Source of the DNA: a virus
Reading direction: 5' to 3' (one strand)
Virus record (IMG/VR): IMGVR_UViG_3300032893_000070
Span: 1 to 50,047 of that record
Length of the DNA stretch: 50,047 bases
The stretch's first letter is position 1; the number at the start of each line of letters is the position of its first letter. Below the pieces are notes generated by a model, which saw only the letters and a program-made list of their open reading frames with translations, searched no databases and had not been told where the DNA came from. The position numbers and the translations under genes are program-made. This document shows, piece after piece, positions 29,736 through 39,403 of this stretch.

Positions 29736-31146
29736 TGAAGAGCGGGCAAAGAATCACTTCTGGAAGGCCGACCCTGGGGACGAGGTACTCCCAAAGCGAA
29801 AGGGCTTCATCACCGACTGCGTGGCGCGTCATCGTGGAAAGCAGGTCTCAACCCTCTACACCGTGTGGAGTACCCTTTTCATCCTCTCTACCGCCGTCAA
29901 GCGCGAGGCGTGGCTTCGGTTCGGTGAGAACCACCTGTGGTCGAACTTCTACTGCATCCTCGTGGGGCCTGCCGGGATCGCCCATAAGGGCGAGGCGATC
30001 AACGATGCGGTCTCGATCCTCGAAGGTTTCCGCGACTACATCGAAAGTCCTGAGTTCTCCGTGATGAAAACCATCAACATCGTAGAGGACAAGGCCTCAC
30101 CCGAGGCGCTCTTGGAGAGCATCCACCCGAGAAACAAGCGTGCGCTCCTTCCCGGGATGTTCCGTGGGGCTTCGGGCTGTTACCTCAAGGACTCAAAAGG
30201 AAACCGCCTGAAGAACCCTGCGACGGGAAGAGACGCATGGTACTCCCTCACCTCCGAGGTCGGGATCGTTGCGGGAGAGTTCGCAACCCTCGCAGGCCAG
30301 CAGCGCTACAACACCGGTCTCATCGACAACCTCCTTCGACTCTATGACTGTGACCGGCCCTTCATCTGGCGCACCGTCAAGCGCGGCCGTGCCATGGTCC
30401 TGAAGAACCTTCACACGACCCTTCTCGCAGGAACGACGATGACCGGGTTCCGTAGCTCGCTTTCCGACGCCGTACGGACAGATGGTTTCCTCTCTCGCTC
30501 TGCGATCGTCTACTGCCCGAAGACTCCCTATCGTCGGTTCTCCCGCCCGCGTATCGTGGAGGAGGCCCCGTCGAAGAAGGAACTTCAAAGGAGACTTGCC
30601 TGGATCACCGAGCACGCGGTGGGCGAGTTCGACCTCACCCCTGAGGCCGACAAGTACTATGAGAAGTGGTACAACAAGTGGTGGGATGATCTCGAGGAAG
30701 ACACGCAGTACCAGGGCCTCAAGAGCCGCATCCACGTCCTGGTCCTTAAGATCGCGATGCTCCTTCGAATCCAGCGCTACGAGATCGGGCCGAAACTCGT
30801 GGACAAGGATGACATCAAGGATGCGATCCACCTCATCCAGCGGACGTGGTTTGAGGCTCTTCCCGTCATGAAAGGCTTTGAGGCCGGGGATGAGAAGCCG
30901 TATCTTGGCCGTATGGAAGAGTACTTAAGAGAGCGCGGCGAGGTCTCCCGGCAGAAGCTCCTTCGTCAGGGCCACTTCACCACCCAGGAAGCGAAGGACG
31001 GGATCACGATGCTTGTAGACGAGGGGAAGGTCGAGATCCGCCGGGGTGAGAAGGTCTTTCCCTATCCCTCATCCGATGGAAAGGAAATATATCGATGGAC
31101 GGGCGAGAAGTGGCTGGGCTACCAGGACGTGGAGGAAACGAAATGA
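29626..31146 (+). CDS. DUF3987-type primase/helicase-like protein
   Basis: 506 residues. The body matches the DUF3987 (YfjI-like) layout: a helical lead-in, VSTLYTVWSTLFILSTAVKR, then a P-loop-like LVGPAGIAHKGEAI near residue 112, then a long middle with the FLSRSAIVYCP segment, and a helical C-terminal DNA-binding-like domain. Such proteins act in phage DNA replication. The P-loop is unusual (GPAGIAHKGE rather than GxxGxGKS/T). The start inside the polymerase gene is the only Met before the conserved part; the first 35 residues may not be translated. Confidence 0.65.
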   Translation: MKSGSRTKAPPAAKPHSHNGSESLSPPKAEYLPVAYDEERAKNHFWKADPGDEVLPKRKGFITDCVARHRGKQVSTLYTVWSTLFILSTAVKREAWLRFGENHLWSNFYCILVGPAGIAHKGEAINDAVSILEGFRDYIESPEFSVMKTINIVEDKASPEALLESIHPRNKRALLPGMFRGASGCYLKDSKGNRLKNPATGRDAWYSLTSEVGIVAGEFATLAGQQRYNTGLIDNLLRLYDCDRPFIWRTVKRGRAMVLKNLHTTLLAGTTMTGFRSSLSDAVRTDGFLSRSAIVYCPKTPYRRFSRPRIVEEAPSKKELQRRLAWITEHAVGEFDLTPEADKYYEKWYNKWWDDLEEDTQYQGLKSRIHVLVLKIAMLLRIQRYEIGPKLVDKDDIKDAIHLIQRTWFEALPVMKGFEAGDEKPYLGRMEEYLRERGEVSRQKLLRQGHFTTQEAKDGITMLVDEGKVEIRRGEKVFPYPSSDGKEIYRWTGEKWLGYQDVEETK

Positions 31147-31475
31147 GAGAGATCAAGTTCAGGGCGTGGAACCCTCACGAGAAAATAATGGACTTCGACG
31201 AATTGATTCCGGCGCAGGAGGTATGGTTCGATGAAGGAACCATCCTTATGCAGTACACTGGCTTGAAGGACAAGAACGGCCGAGAGATCTACGAGGGCGA
31301 CGTCGTCGAGGTCGTGGGTCATGCATGGCGCGACGATTGGGGAGGAATTGAAGAAGTCGTTTCCTGGAGGGAAGACGGTCACTTCTTTCCGTTCGGAGAC
31401 GACGACTATGCCTTCACCGGAGAGAATGTGAAGGTCATCGGCAACATCTATGAGAACCCGGAGTTGTTGAAGTGA
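31143..31475 (+). CDS. YopX family protein
   Basis: 110 residues, a typical YopX: MREIKFRAWNPHEKIMDF, then LMQYTGLKDKNGREIYEGD and VIGNIYENPELL at the end. Widely spread in phages, function unknown, possibly regulatory. ATGA overlap with DUF3987. Confidence 0.9.
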   Translation: MREIKFRAWNPHEKIMDFDELIPAQEVWFDEGTILMQYTGLKDKNGREIYEGDVVEVVGHAWRDDWGGIEEVVSWREDGHFFPFGDDDYAFTGENVKVIGNIYENPELLK

Positions 31476-32020
31476 TCGCAAAGGAAGTCTCAACCTCGAA
31501 ACTGATTGCCGCGTATCGTCACTTCGGGTCACTCCGTCCTGCCGCCCGATCCTGCGGGATCTCGAAAGATCTTGCCCGAAAGATCCTCATGGCAAACGGA
31601 GTGGAGAAGCCCAAGGCCTTCTTCCCCAAGAAGCCCTCCTACAATCCCAAGCGGAGGTACTCCGACTTCGCGAAATGGCACAAGGACCACGCCTCCGATC
31701 CGAACCTCCCGTTCTCTCTCAAAGAGATCGCCTCTCTCGCCGGGGTCTCGGAGAACGTCGCAAGGTGCTACTTCTACCGCCGACGGAAGCAGGCACGGGT
31801 GATCCTCTCGGATCTTCCCGACCTTCGAAAGGTCAACCTCGTCCTCGAAGACATCGAGGGAAAGAAGTTCTCCTCCCGAACCCTTGGCCCCTACCACTAC
31901 GCGATCCATCGTTACAGCGAGCGGGCGGCGATCCAGGGAAGCGTTGAGGGAAAAGAGGTGACCGTCGTGATCGCCTCGATAGATCAATTCGCCTCTCGCG
32001 TGAGAAAGGCTTCAGCATGA
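31472..32020 (+). CDS. DNA-binding protein with two helix-turn-helix motifs
   Basis: 182 residues from GTG 31472. SLRPAARSCGISKDLARKIL (residues 20-39) and SLKEIASLAGVSENVARCYF (82-101) are both good HTH shapes. The C-terminal part is beta-rich. It may regulate phage genes, perhaps the late leftward promoter. It is near the end of the early block. Confidence 0.7.
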   Translation: MIAKEVSTSKLIAAYRHFGSLRPAARSCGISKDLARKILMANGVEKPKAFFPKKPSYNPKRRYSDFAKWHKDHASDPNLPFSLKEIASLAGVSENVARCYFYRRRKQARVILSDLPDLRKVNLVLEDIEGKKFSSRTLGPYHYAIHRYSERAAIQGSVEGKEVTVVIASIDQFASRVRKASA

Positions 32021-32178
32021 GAAGAAAAGACGGAAAAGTGGAATGTCCTGTCTGTGGTGCAATATTTCCTTCGGACGCTCCTGACATTGAGGACCCTGAA
32101 GGTCTTCACACAGTCCACACTACCGCTTGGTATATAGCAAAATATCTACTTGGGCGCTCGGAGGTCAGGCCGCACTGA
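32017..32178 (+). CDS. Small C2H2-type zinc finger protein
   Basis: 53 residues: MRRKDGKVECPVCGAIFPSD, then HTVHTT, a CxxC...HxxxH arrangement (C10, C13, H31, H34). ATG overlaps the HTH stop. The last 33 bases overlap the end of the convergent 1619-residue gene. Confidence 0.6.
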   Translation: MRRKDGKVECPVCGAIFPSDAPDIEDPEGLHTVHTTAWYIAKYLLGRSEVRPH

Positions 32179-35100
32179 GAACCCGCCTGCAGTGAGAAAC
32201 GCCGCGTAGGGTCTTCCCGCCTCGATCTGTTTGATGACCTCGACGGCTTGGGTAACTTGGGAGCCCATGGGAGCGAGGGCCGTCACTTCCTTCATCGCCG
32301 TCTGAAGCTCTCTCTTTCCCGGCTGGCTCGATGAGAGGTTCACCATTGCCTGCCAAAGCGGGCCACCCCTCAGCGTCACCACCCGCCACGGCATGAGGTT
32401 TCCGCCCGAGAGCCCCGCCATACGGTTCGCCCCGTAGAACGCGGCGGTGTTCTTCGCAAAAGTCGCCAGCGCGGCCGTCCGATCGAAGAACCCTCCCGAC
32501 CCGGCGAGCCTCGTGAGCGCTGCCATGTAGTGCATGGGAACGACGGTGAGCTGGCCGAACATCTTTCCAAGGATGCCGGTATTCAGTGCCCTCCCCTGGT
32601 CCTCGGGTCGGAAGCCGAAGGCGATCTGGTCAGTCATGTTCTGCGCGTACGCGTGCTTCGCCCCCTCGTAGTCTCCCTGGGAGAGAAGCGTTTCGACCTG
32701 ATCCAACGCGCCCGGGTCAAGCCTGAAGGCCTTGATGGCTTTCGCCTTCTGGGTCCAGTCCCCGACCTTCCCGCGATCGAACCACGCTCTCAGGTGCTTG
32801 TCGAAAAGCCACGAGGCGGCGTCGTAGACCCCGGCCCTCCCAAGAATATGCCCGTTCTGGACGAAGTAGCCCGAGGCTTTCCCCAGGCGGTTGAAGAGCG
32901 ATGCCAGTGTCCCTCCGCCTCCCGCCGCCTCGTTGAACCCGTACATCGGAACCTTGCCCGTGAACACGCCCTTCTGGAAGAGATCCTTGAGATGATCGAG
33001 CCCTCCGTCGGAGGCCATCTTGAACCCCCGGTTCATCGCCTCGGTCCCGAGGAAGCCCGACCCGAGGAGGTAGTTGTGTTCCAGGATCGTGAGCGCACTG
33101 GAAGGCTTGAACCCGTACGCGCCCATTCCCGCTGCCGTCTGGAGGTAGGAAAGAATGATCTTCTGGGGACCTTCGCCTTCCTTTCCGAGAGCCTTCAAGA
33201 CATCGAGTGCTTCGCTCCTCGATCCATTCAGCGCCTCGTCGATGTAGTGCTGCCCAAGGATCTGTACGTGCTTGGGAACGTCGGGCTGCGCCAAGCGCTC
33301 GGCAAACGCCTTGAAGTTCTCCCCTGCCAGCGCCCACCGGTTTGCCATGTGGGAATAGGCGATGAACTTGGAAATTGCGTTCTGGTCCTTGAGAATCCCA
33401 TCCACGTCAGCCACACGCTCGTACTGAGACATGAACCCGAGGTCTTCGGGAACCCTTCCCCCGTAGACCCTTTGCACAAGCTGTTGCATCCCGTCGGGTC
33501 CTGAGAGTTCCATCTCCTGGTAGGCCTGTGGATTTGCCTGCTTCCAGTCATGAACCTTTCGAGCGAAGTCGATGAGCATGATGTCGGGGTTCTGGCCCGT
33601 ACGGGTGTAGGAGGCGTTGTAGAGCGTTCGCATCCGAGAAGCCGCATCCTGAATCTGTGCTCGTTTCGGTGAGCCCTCGGTGTACCCGAGGTCTTCGAGA
33701 GTCCGCTGTCGGTCCTCTTCCCCGAGGGCCTGCATCACCTTGTCTACGGCGATCCAGTCCTTGTTTGAGAGATTGTAGAGTCGCTCGATGGAAAACGCCT
33801 TCTGCGCGTCCACGTAGCTCTGGTTACTCGCGGCCTTGATCCCCTCACCAACTTTGGAGAACGCCTGACCCAATCCCTTGATCCCGTATTCCACTTCGGC
33901 CCGTGCCATCGAGGTCCTCGCCGGTGCGAGCCAGTCGGAGATCACCGACTTCGCGCGTGAGATTGCCTGTCCGAGTGGTCCTCGTCCTGCGTACTTCCCA
34001 AGCGGGATCACGTCCGAGGCGAGCTTGGGTACGTCGGCGCTGTTCTTAAGCGTCACCCCCGCGTCGAACTGCCCACCGGGAGCCCACCTCGGGTCAGGAG
34101 TCTTCGCGAGGATCTTCCCTACCTCATCCATGGAGTGAACGGTGTAGGTTCCCGTCGCATCCGAGAGGACATACCCACGCTTGGGGTCATAGGTGAAGGC
34201 AAAGCCCCTCTCATTCGCAAGCCTTTCGGCGTTGTCGTACTCCTTGTACTTGCCGTCCAGGTACTCGTGCGCTTCTGCCGATGAGGCAAAGCGCTCGCGG
34301 ATTCCCCACCCGGGGATCTCAACCGTGTACGCCCCGTCATGATCGGCAGTGAGCTTGCCATCTCCCGTGGAAGCAACCGTTTTCCTTCCTTCCTCTGCCG
34401 CGACATCCATGAACTGCGAGGCAAGCTTGTAGACATCCCGAAGGCTTCCGCTCACCCCATCGCCTGAGTAGCGAAACCGAGAGCCCTCGGGAAGGATCTC
34501 GATGTTTCGAGGCCCGAACCGACCGTCCAGAAGCTTCGGGCGGTACTTGGCTTCCCACATCGCCTGGGCCACGTTGGCTCCCGACCCCAGCACCTTCCCG
34601 TCCGTGTCGAGGATCGAGTACTGACCACCCTCCTGTCGAAGGGACATCCCTTCGCTCTCAAGGCTTGCACGGAGATGCGAGGGTGTGGTCGAGCGAAGAA
34701 GGAACGCATCCGTCACCTCATCGAGTGAGCCTTGGAACGGCGGGTATCCCTTCATGGAAAGGGCGTAGTTGTCAGTGCCGAACTTGGCGATGTTCCCGGT
34801 GCCTTCTCGTGCCACCGCGTTCATGAACCACTCGGCCCGCTCCTGAGGACCCAGACCCTCCGGTGCCCGGTACATTGTCGGACGCTCGGGGCTCATCACC
34901 GAGGCCCCGCCAACGGTGGGAAGCTCTTCTGGAGCGGTGTATTCCCTCGACCACTTGTTCACGAACTCAGTGACGTGCTTGATCTGCTCCCTGGGGTAGA
35001 GTGCGGTCACCGACCCGTCGGCGTGCTCAACCGCGTCATATCCTCCATCCCGAAGCTTCCAGAAGGCAAGGTCCTCACGCGTTCCCTCGGCTCCCTTTTT

Positions 35101-37005
35101 GAGCGCCTGGTCGGCCCACGAGAGAGAGGCCTGCCACACCCCATCGGGTGCGGCCTTCGCATACACGATCGCCCCGTTGTAATCTCCCGAGGAGACGGTC
35201 TGGAGGTTCGTCGGGCGGTCGGTGGGAAAGAGCGATCCCTGCTTCTCGATGTTGGAAAGGCCTTCCCTCGGTACGTCCACGGAGATCCGAGCCACTTTCA
35301 TCCCGTTGGCCCGAAGCTGCCCCACCTCGCCGTAGGAGAGCATCGGGCCTTCGGAAAGCCCCTTCGCCGCCCCTTCAGGCCGAAGCCTCTCCATGTTTCC
35401 CTCGATGATGGTGAGGGAGTCACGGATCATTCGGTCGTGAGGGAACGCATCTTGGAGGGCATTCAGGTGCATGTCGTGGGACTGGATCTGTCGAAGGTCC
35501 TCCTTGCCGCCTTTCTCCTCCCACGCGGCCTGCCACTTCGCAGTCTGCGCCCGCTCCTGCTCGATGGCATCGCTCCACTGCCCGTGCGAGACCATCTCGG
35601 CCTCGGGAAGAGTGAGGTGTTCTCCAAGGAGTTCTCCGCCCCGTCCGAGGCTCGTTCGCATCCGCCACGTGTTCGGACCGTCGGAGACCATCGAAACACC
35701 GAGAGGCCTCTGGCTGTCGGAAAGGATGAAGGTATTCGCAACCTTCATCGCGGCCACCGGGTTGTCCATGAGGGCCATGGGATTCTCTCGCGAGTAGTCC
35801 AGTGCCTCGGAGTAGTTCTGCGACCAGTCCTTCGCCGTGGCCCCAAGCTGGCTCCGTGCGGCGGGATCGACGTTCCCTTTGAAGAACTGGTCTTGGAGTC
35901 GCGCAGCCTCCGGGGTGTACTCCCCCCCAGCGGTCTTCTCGAACATCTCCGCATGGGGAAGCGCCTTCCCTCCCTGTCCGAGGAGCGCCCGTCCAAAGGT
36001 CTTTCCGATCCGAGCGACCCCTTCGGCCGCTCCCTGTCCCAGCATCCCGAAAGCGGCATCCTGTGCGGCCCACTGGCCCCAAAGGAGCCCGATGCTCTTC
36101 ACCGTCTCCACGATCCCGTGAGAGGTGTCGGTAGCCCCCTCAATCGGTGCCACCCCGGGACGGGCCGCATTCACCGCCTCTGCCACTTCGCCACGGATCA
36201 CCCCGAGGGTTCCGGTCACCGCAGCTCTCGCTCCCACCTTCGCAAGAGCAGAGGCGCCCGCGGCCCCCGGGACCGCCTCTGCCACTCCCTTCATCGCAAG
36301 GAGGTCCGTCCCGTAGCCCAGAGCCGACCCGAGAAGCTGCGTGGGAGTCTGCCCACCGATGAGCGGGATGTTCGGGTTCACCGGGTGCTCGTACTTCCTC
36401 TGGAGATAAGAGGCGAGCTTCACCCCATCCTTGTCTCCCGCGATGGCTCTCGCCATGAGTTCGTCGGGAGACGCATTCTGGAAGTACTCGAAGGCGTTCA
36501 CACGCTGACCGGTCTCAGGTGTCCTTCCCTCCGCTTGAAGGAGACGAAGATCGAGGTCCGAGTACGTAGACGGGTGAACCGTTTGCCGCGCTCCCCCTGT
36601 AAAGAACCTCCCTACGCTGTCCACCGCACCCGAGAGCGCCCGTCCCGCGTTCACCACTCCACGCGTGAGAAGCCCCGTCGAGCCCATCTGCGTGTCCATG
36701 TCGTAGAGGAACCGAAGGGTCTTCCCCTGTCCCGTGGGGCTCTCGAGGACTTGACGCAGGTTCTCATACCGGGTGTCGGCAAAAGCGGGCGGATAGAGGT
36801 CTTTCACGCGCTTGAGCGCTGCGATCTTCATGTCATCCGGGGCCTGTTGCCACGCAGGACTCGATGCCGCCTTGGACGCAAAGAGCCTCATCCGCTCCCG
36901 CTGCTGGTCCTCGTAGGAGAGGTCACGAAACTTCGGGTCCATCATCTGGACAGCGAACGGGCTGGGTGCCTGCTTTCCCGGCTGCTGCGCATAGGGGTCG
37001 GACAT
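32146..37005 (-). CDS. Very large virion protein (ejection/internal protein candidate)
   Basis: 1619 residues, the longest gene here, at the end of the structural block after two Ala/Gln-rich virion proteins; that position and size match the large internal virion/ejection proteins of podoviruses (16 kb-end proteins of T7 or gp16 type). Composition is mixed with many helical stretches; the N-terminal 250 residues have a hydrophobic Gly/Ala-rich patch (KGVAEAVPGAAGASALAKVG). No lytic transglycosylase, protease or nuclease motif was recognised, so enzyme activity is open. It likely enters the host with DNA. Confidence 0.7.
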   Translation of the reverse strand: MSDPYAQQPGKQAPSPFAVQMMDPKFRDLSYEDQQRERMRLFASKAASSPAWQQAPDDMKIAALKRVKDLYPPAFADTRYENLRQVLESPTGQGKTLRFLYDMDTQMGSTGLLTRGVVNAGRALSGAVDSVGRFFTGGARQTVHPSTYSDLDLRLLQAEGRTPETGQRVNAFEYFQNASPDELMARAIAGDKDGVKLASYLQRKYEHPVNPNIPLIGGQTPTQLLGSALGYGTDLLAMKGVAEAVPGAAGASALAKVGARAAVTGTLGVIRGEVAEAVNAARPGVAPIEGATDTSHGIVETVKSIGLLWGQWAAQDAAFGMLGQGAAEGVARIGKTFGRALLGQGGKALPHAEMFEKTAGGEYTPEAARLQDQFFKGNVDPAARSQLGATAKDWSQNYSEALDYSRENPMALMDNPVAAMKVANTFILSDSQRPLGVSMVSDGPNTWRMRTSLGRGGELLGEHLTLPEAEMVSHGQWSDAIEQERAQTAKWQAAWEEKGGKEDLRQIQSHDMHLNALQDAFPHDRMIRDSLTIIEGNMERLRPEGAAKGLSEGPMLSYGEVGQLRANGMKVARISVDVPREGLSNIEKQGSLFPTDRPTNLQTVSSGDYNGAIVYAKAAPDGVWQASLSWADQALKKGAEGTREDLAFWKLRDGGYDAVEHADGSVTALYPREQIKHVTEFVNKWSREYTAPEELPTVGGASVMSPERPTMYRAPEGLGPQERAEWFMNAVAREGTGNIAKFGTDNYALSMKGYPPFQGSLDEVTDAFLLRSTTPSHLRASLESEGMSLRQEGGQYSILDTDGKVLGSGANVAQAMWEAKYRPKLLDGRFGPRNIEILPEGSRFRYSGDGVSGSLRDVYKLASQFMDVAAEEGRKTVASTGDGKLTADHDGAYTVEIPGWGIRERFASSAEAHEYLDGKYKEYDNAERLANERGFAFTYDPKRGYVLSDATGTYTVHSMDEVGKILAKTPDPRWAPGGQFDAGVTLKNSADVPKLASDVIPLGKYAGRGPLGQAISRAKSVISDWLAPARTSMARAEVEYGIKGLGQAFSKVGEGIKAASNQSYVDAQKAFSIERLYNLSNKDWIAVDKVMQALGEEDRQRTLEDLGYTEGSPKRAQIQDAASRMRTLYNASYTRTGQNPDIMLIDFARKVHDWKQANPQAYQEMELSGPDGMQQLVQRVYGGRVPEDLGFMSQYERVADVDGILKDQNAISKFIAYSHMANRWALAGENFKAFAERLAQPDVPKHVQILGQHYIDEALNGSRSEALDVLKALGKEGEGPQKIILSYLQTAAGMGAYGFKPSSALTILEHNYLLGSGFLGTEAMNRGFKMASDGGLDHLKDLFQKGVFTGKVPMYGFNEAAGGGGTLASLFNRLGKASGYFVQNGHILGRAGVYDAASWLFDKHLRAWFDRGKVGDWTQKAKAIKAFRLDPGALDQVETLLSQGDYEGAKHAYAQNMTDQIAFGFRPEDQGRALNTGILGKMFGQLTVVPMHYMAALTRLAGSGGFFDRTAALATFAKNTAAFYGANRMAGLSGGNLMPWRVVTLRGGPLWQAMVNLSSSQPGKRELQTAMKEVTALAPMGSQVTQAVEVIKQIEAGRPYAAFLTAGGFSVRPDLRAPK

Positions 37006-37015
37006 GATTCCCCCT

Positions 37016-38674
37016 TTACTTCATGGCTTGGTCGATGAGGTCATCGACGCTTGACTGCTTCTGCTGCGCCGTGGGTTGGGTGGGAGTTCCTCCCGTCCTC
37101 GGCTTGGGCGCGGGCTGCGCACCCGGGGAGGTCTGGGGATTCGGGATCTGGGGCACCGTCCCCGACTGCGCGGGTCTCGTCTCGGGAAGAAAGGGGATGC
37201 CTGCGAAGTACTGAGCCTTGAGCTGGATCTCTGCTGTCGGGATGTCGCTGTAGCCAAGGGCATTTCCCCAGAGCTTCGCCGCCACCGAGAGCGCGGAGGA
37301 CAATCCGCTGTTCGTTCGGATCATCTCCTGCCCGAGGTAGTCGTTCACCTCTTCCTCACTCGCACCCTTGTGGTCCTTGAGGTACTGGTCCCGAACCTTG
37401 TCCGCCACCGCGTCGTAGTTCTTCACCGCCGCCAGGGCGGCGTTGTACGCGTTGAGTTCTTCCTGCGCCTGCTTGTTCTTCCCGTTGGCCGCCTCGATCT
37501 GAAGCCTCTGGACCGCCGTAGCATACTTCAGTTGATCCCCGAAAGCCTGCGTGGCCACGGCCATGTTCCGCTGGTTGGTTGCGCGGTCCTGTGCTTGGAC
37601 GCGGGCGAGTGCCGCCTGGAGTCGGTTGTCGTTTGCCACGAAGGTGTCGTAGGCCGTCGTGTCCTTGTCGTTGAAGATGTTCGCCGTCTTGATGAACTCG
37701 GCAAACTGCGGGTTCTGCATCGCCTCGTTGAGCTGGTCGGCCCCGCGCTGAAGCGCCTCTTGAGTCCCTCCCGCATCCAGAAACGCCTGGGTCCTTCCAT
37801 TCTTCAACACCTGAATCGTGGGCTTCACCGCCTGATCGATCGCGCGGTTCTCCTTCGGGGTGACCGCCGTCGAGGGATCGACATTCCCCATCGCGATCCC
37901 CGCGATCTTCGACAGGCCCGAGTTGGCCGCCTGCGTTACCGCGTTGTTTGCCAGCCCCTTCGTCATCTCGGTAATCGAAACCGAGGCACCCGGTCCCGTG
38001 GGAGCCAGCGCGATTCCCTGCTTTCCCTCGATCGCATCGGGAAGTCTCTGGAACGCTACTCCGGGAGCAGCACTCGGAGCAGGAGCAGCCGGAGCCATCC
38101 CCGGCGAGGGGTTGGCCGCTGTGCCCGAGGGAAACGGCATCCGGGGGGCGCTCATCGCGGGATTGGGCGGAAGCGCCGGGTTCGCAGGCTGGGGCGTCGG
38201 GGCTGCGGCCGCAGGAGACCCTCCGGGAGCCGTTCCGATGAGCCCCTGGGAGAGCATCTGGGAAGCTGACATCTTGTTCAGTGCCGCAGCCCCTCCCTCG
38301 TACATCGTCCGCGCGAGGTCCTTGTCCCCTCCCGCGAGAAAGCCGAAAAGCTGCGTCCACTCGGCCTTCCGATCCACGTAGCTCATCGCGCCGTTCTCGG
38401 TGAGATCCTTCTGGAGATCATTCGCAAGAAGGCTCATCTTCAGCCGGTCGCTCTCGGTCTGGGCGTTCTTCGCCTGAGTGTTCGCCTCCTGCTGGGCAAC
38501 CCCAATCTTCTGCTGCTCCAAGCCAAGCTGCTTCTGCTGAATGTAATTCGTTGCCGCGTCCTGCACGCCCTTTTGGAAAATTGCTGCCTGCCGCGTGGCG
38601 TTGTCCGCCGCTTGGATCTGTACCTCCGCAGGTGCCGGTCCCACAAACTGAGGCTGGGGAATACGGGTTACCAT
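37016..38674 (-). CDS. Internal virion / ejection-like protein
   Basis: 552 residues, Gln/Ala-rich, with a helical start (QIQAADNATRQAAIFQKGVQ), a Pro/Ala-rich linker around residues 155-205 and a helical C-terminal half. No catalytic motif seen. The order (small Ala/Gly-rich protein, this, very large protein) is that of the three ejection proteins of short-tailed phages. Confidence 0.7.
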   Translation of the reverse strand: MVTRIPQPQFVGPAPAEVQIQAADNATRQAAIFQKGVQDAATNYIQQKQLGLEQQKIGVAQQEANTQAKNAQTESDRLKMSLLANDLQKDLTENGAMSYVDRKAEWTQLFGFLAGGDKDLARTMYEGGAAALNKMSASQMLSQGLIGTAPGGSPAAAAPTPQPANPALPPNPAMSAPRMPFPSGTAANPSPGMAPAAPAPSAAPGVAFQRLPDAIEGKQGIALAPTGPGASVSITEMTKGLANNAVTQAANSGLSKIAGIAMGNVDPSTAVTPKENRAIDQAVKPTIQVLKNGRTQAFLDAGGTQEALQRGADQLNEAMQNPQFAEFIKTANIFNDKDTTAYDTFVANDNRLQAALARVQAQDRATNQRNMAVATQAFGDQLKYATAVQRLQIEAANGKNKQAQEELNAYNAALAAVKNYDAVADKVRDQYLKDHKGASEEEVNDYLGQEMIRTNSGLSSALSVAAKLWGNALGYSDIPTAEIQLKAQYFAGIPFLPETRPAQSGTVPQIPNPQTSPGAQPAPKPRTGGTPTQPTAQQKQSSVDDLIDQAMK

Positions 38675-38683
38675 TTCATTCTC

Positions 38684-39400
38684 CTATGCGAACGTGGCAA
38701 GAGCCGCCGCATCACCCAGAGCACTCGTTCCGCCTGCGGCCGTCGCCGCACCCTTTCCCGCGCCCCCAAGGCCCAGCGCGTTTGCGATCTGACTTCCCCC
38801 TCCTGCGATCGAGGGGGAGAGAAGCGACCCTCCAAGCTGGGTCCCGAGAGCCGTGCCGGTCTGCTTTCCCTGCTGGGAGGCGGTGTAGGCGGGGTTGGTG
38901 TAGTACGTGGGTGCCACGAGGCCTGAGGCGTGCTCCATGTAGTTTCCCGCCTGGTTGAGCCCGGTGTTGTACGCCGAACTTGAAATGTTCATGAGGTTCC
39001 CGAGGGCGGAGCTTCCCGCCTGGAGCTGCCCCTGCTGAAGCTGCGCCTGCGCCTGTGCGAAGGGGTTGGCAATCGCCTGCCCGAAGGCCTGGGCAGCCGC
39101 GCCCGAACCGAGCCCTCCTTGGTTTGCAAAGTTCGACGCAACGGAGTTCAAGGCGTTGTTTGCCTGATAGTTCGCAAGGCCCGAGAGCGTCTGCTGAAGC
39201 GGCCCCGACAGCCCTGCCACCTGTCCGAGGACCGGGTTGACGTTGGAGTTGTAGGTCCCAAGCGGTCCACCCGTGACCGCGCCACCTGTGCCGTAGAGGG
39301 CGTTTCCAATCGAAGCGCTCGCCCCCGAGGGATCCACGAAGCCGTAGTTCTGTGCCCCGCTCTGGCCCGAAACTGTCGATATAGGGTTTGGTGTAGACAT
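38684..39400 (-). CDS. Small internal virion protein
   Basis: 238 residues, rich in Gly/Ala/Ser/Gln/Asn with long helical low-complexity runs (AFGQAIANPFAQAQAQLQQG). Similar in style to the smallest ejection protein of podoviruses (gp7/gp14-like). First of three adjacent ejection-like genes. Confidence 0.65.
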   Translation of the reverse strand: MSTPNPISTVSGQSGAQNYGFVDPSGASASIGNALYGTGGAVTGGPLGTYNSNVNPVLGQVAGLSGPLQQTLSGLANYQANNALNSVASNFANQGGLGSGAAAQAFGQAIANPFAQAQAQLQQGQLQAGSSALGNLMNISSSAYNTGLNQAGNYMEHASGLVAPTYYTNPAYTASQQGKQTGTALGTQLGGSLLSPSIAGGGSQIANALGLGGAGKGAATAAGGTSALGDAAALATFA

Positions 39401-39403
39401 CTC

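Noticed and set aside
34732-37038. A 768-codon plus-strand ORF opposite the large virion gene
   Set aside because: It is the mirror of a GC-rich coding gene: third-position pattern follows the minus strand, protein is Arg/His/Pro-rich and featureless, no ribosome binding site.
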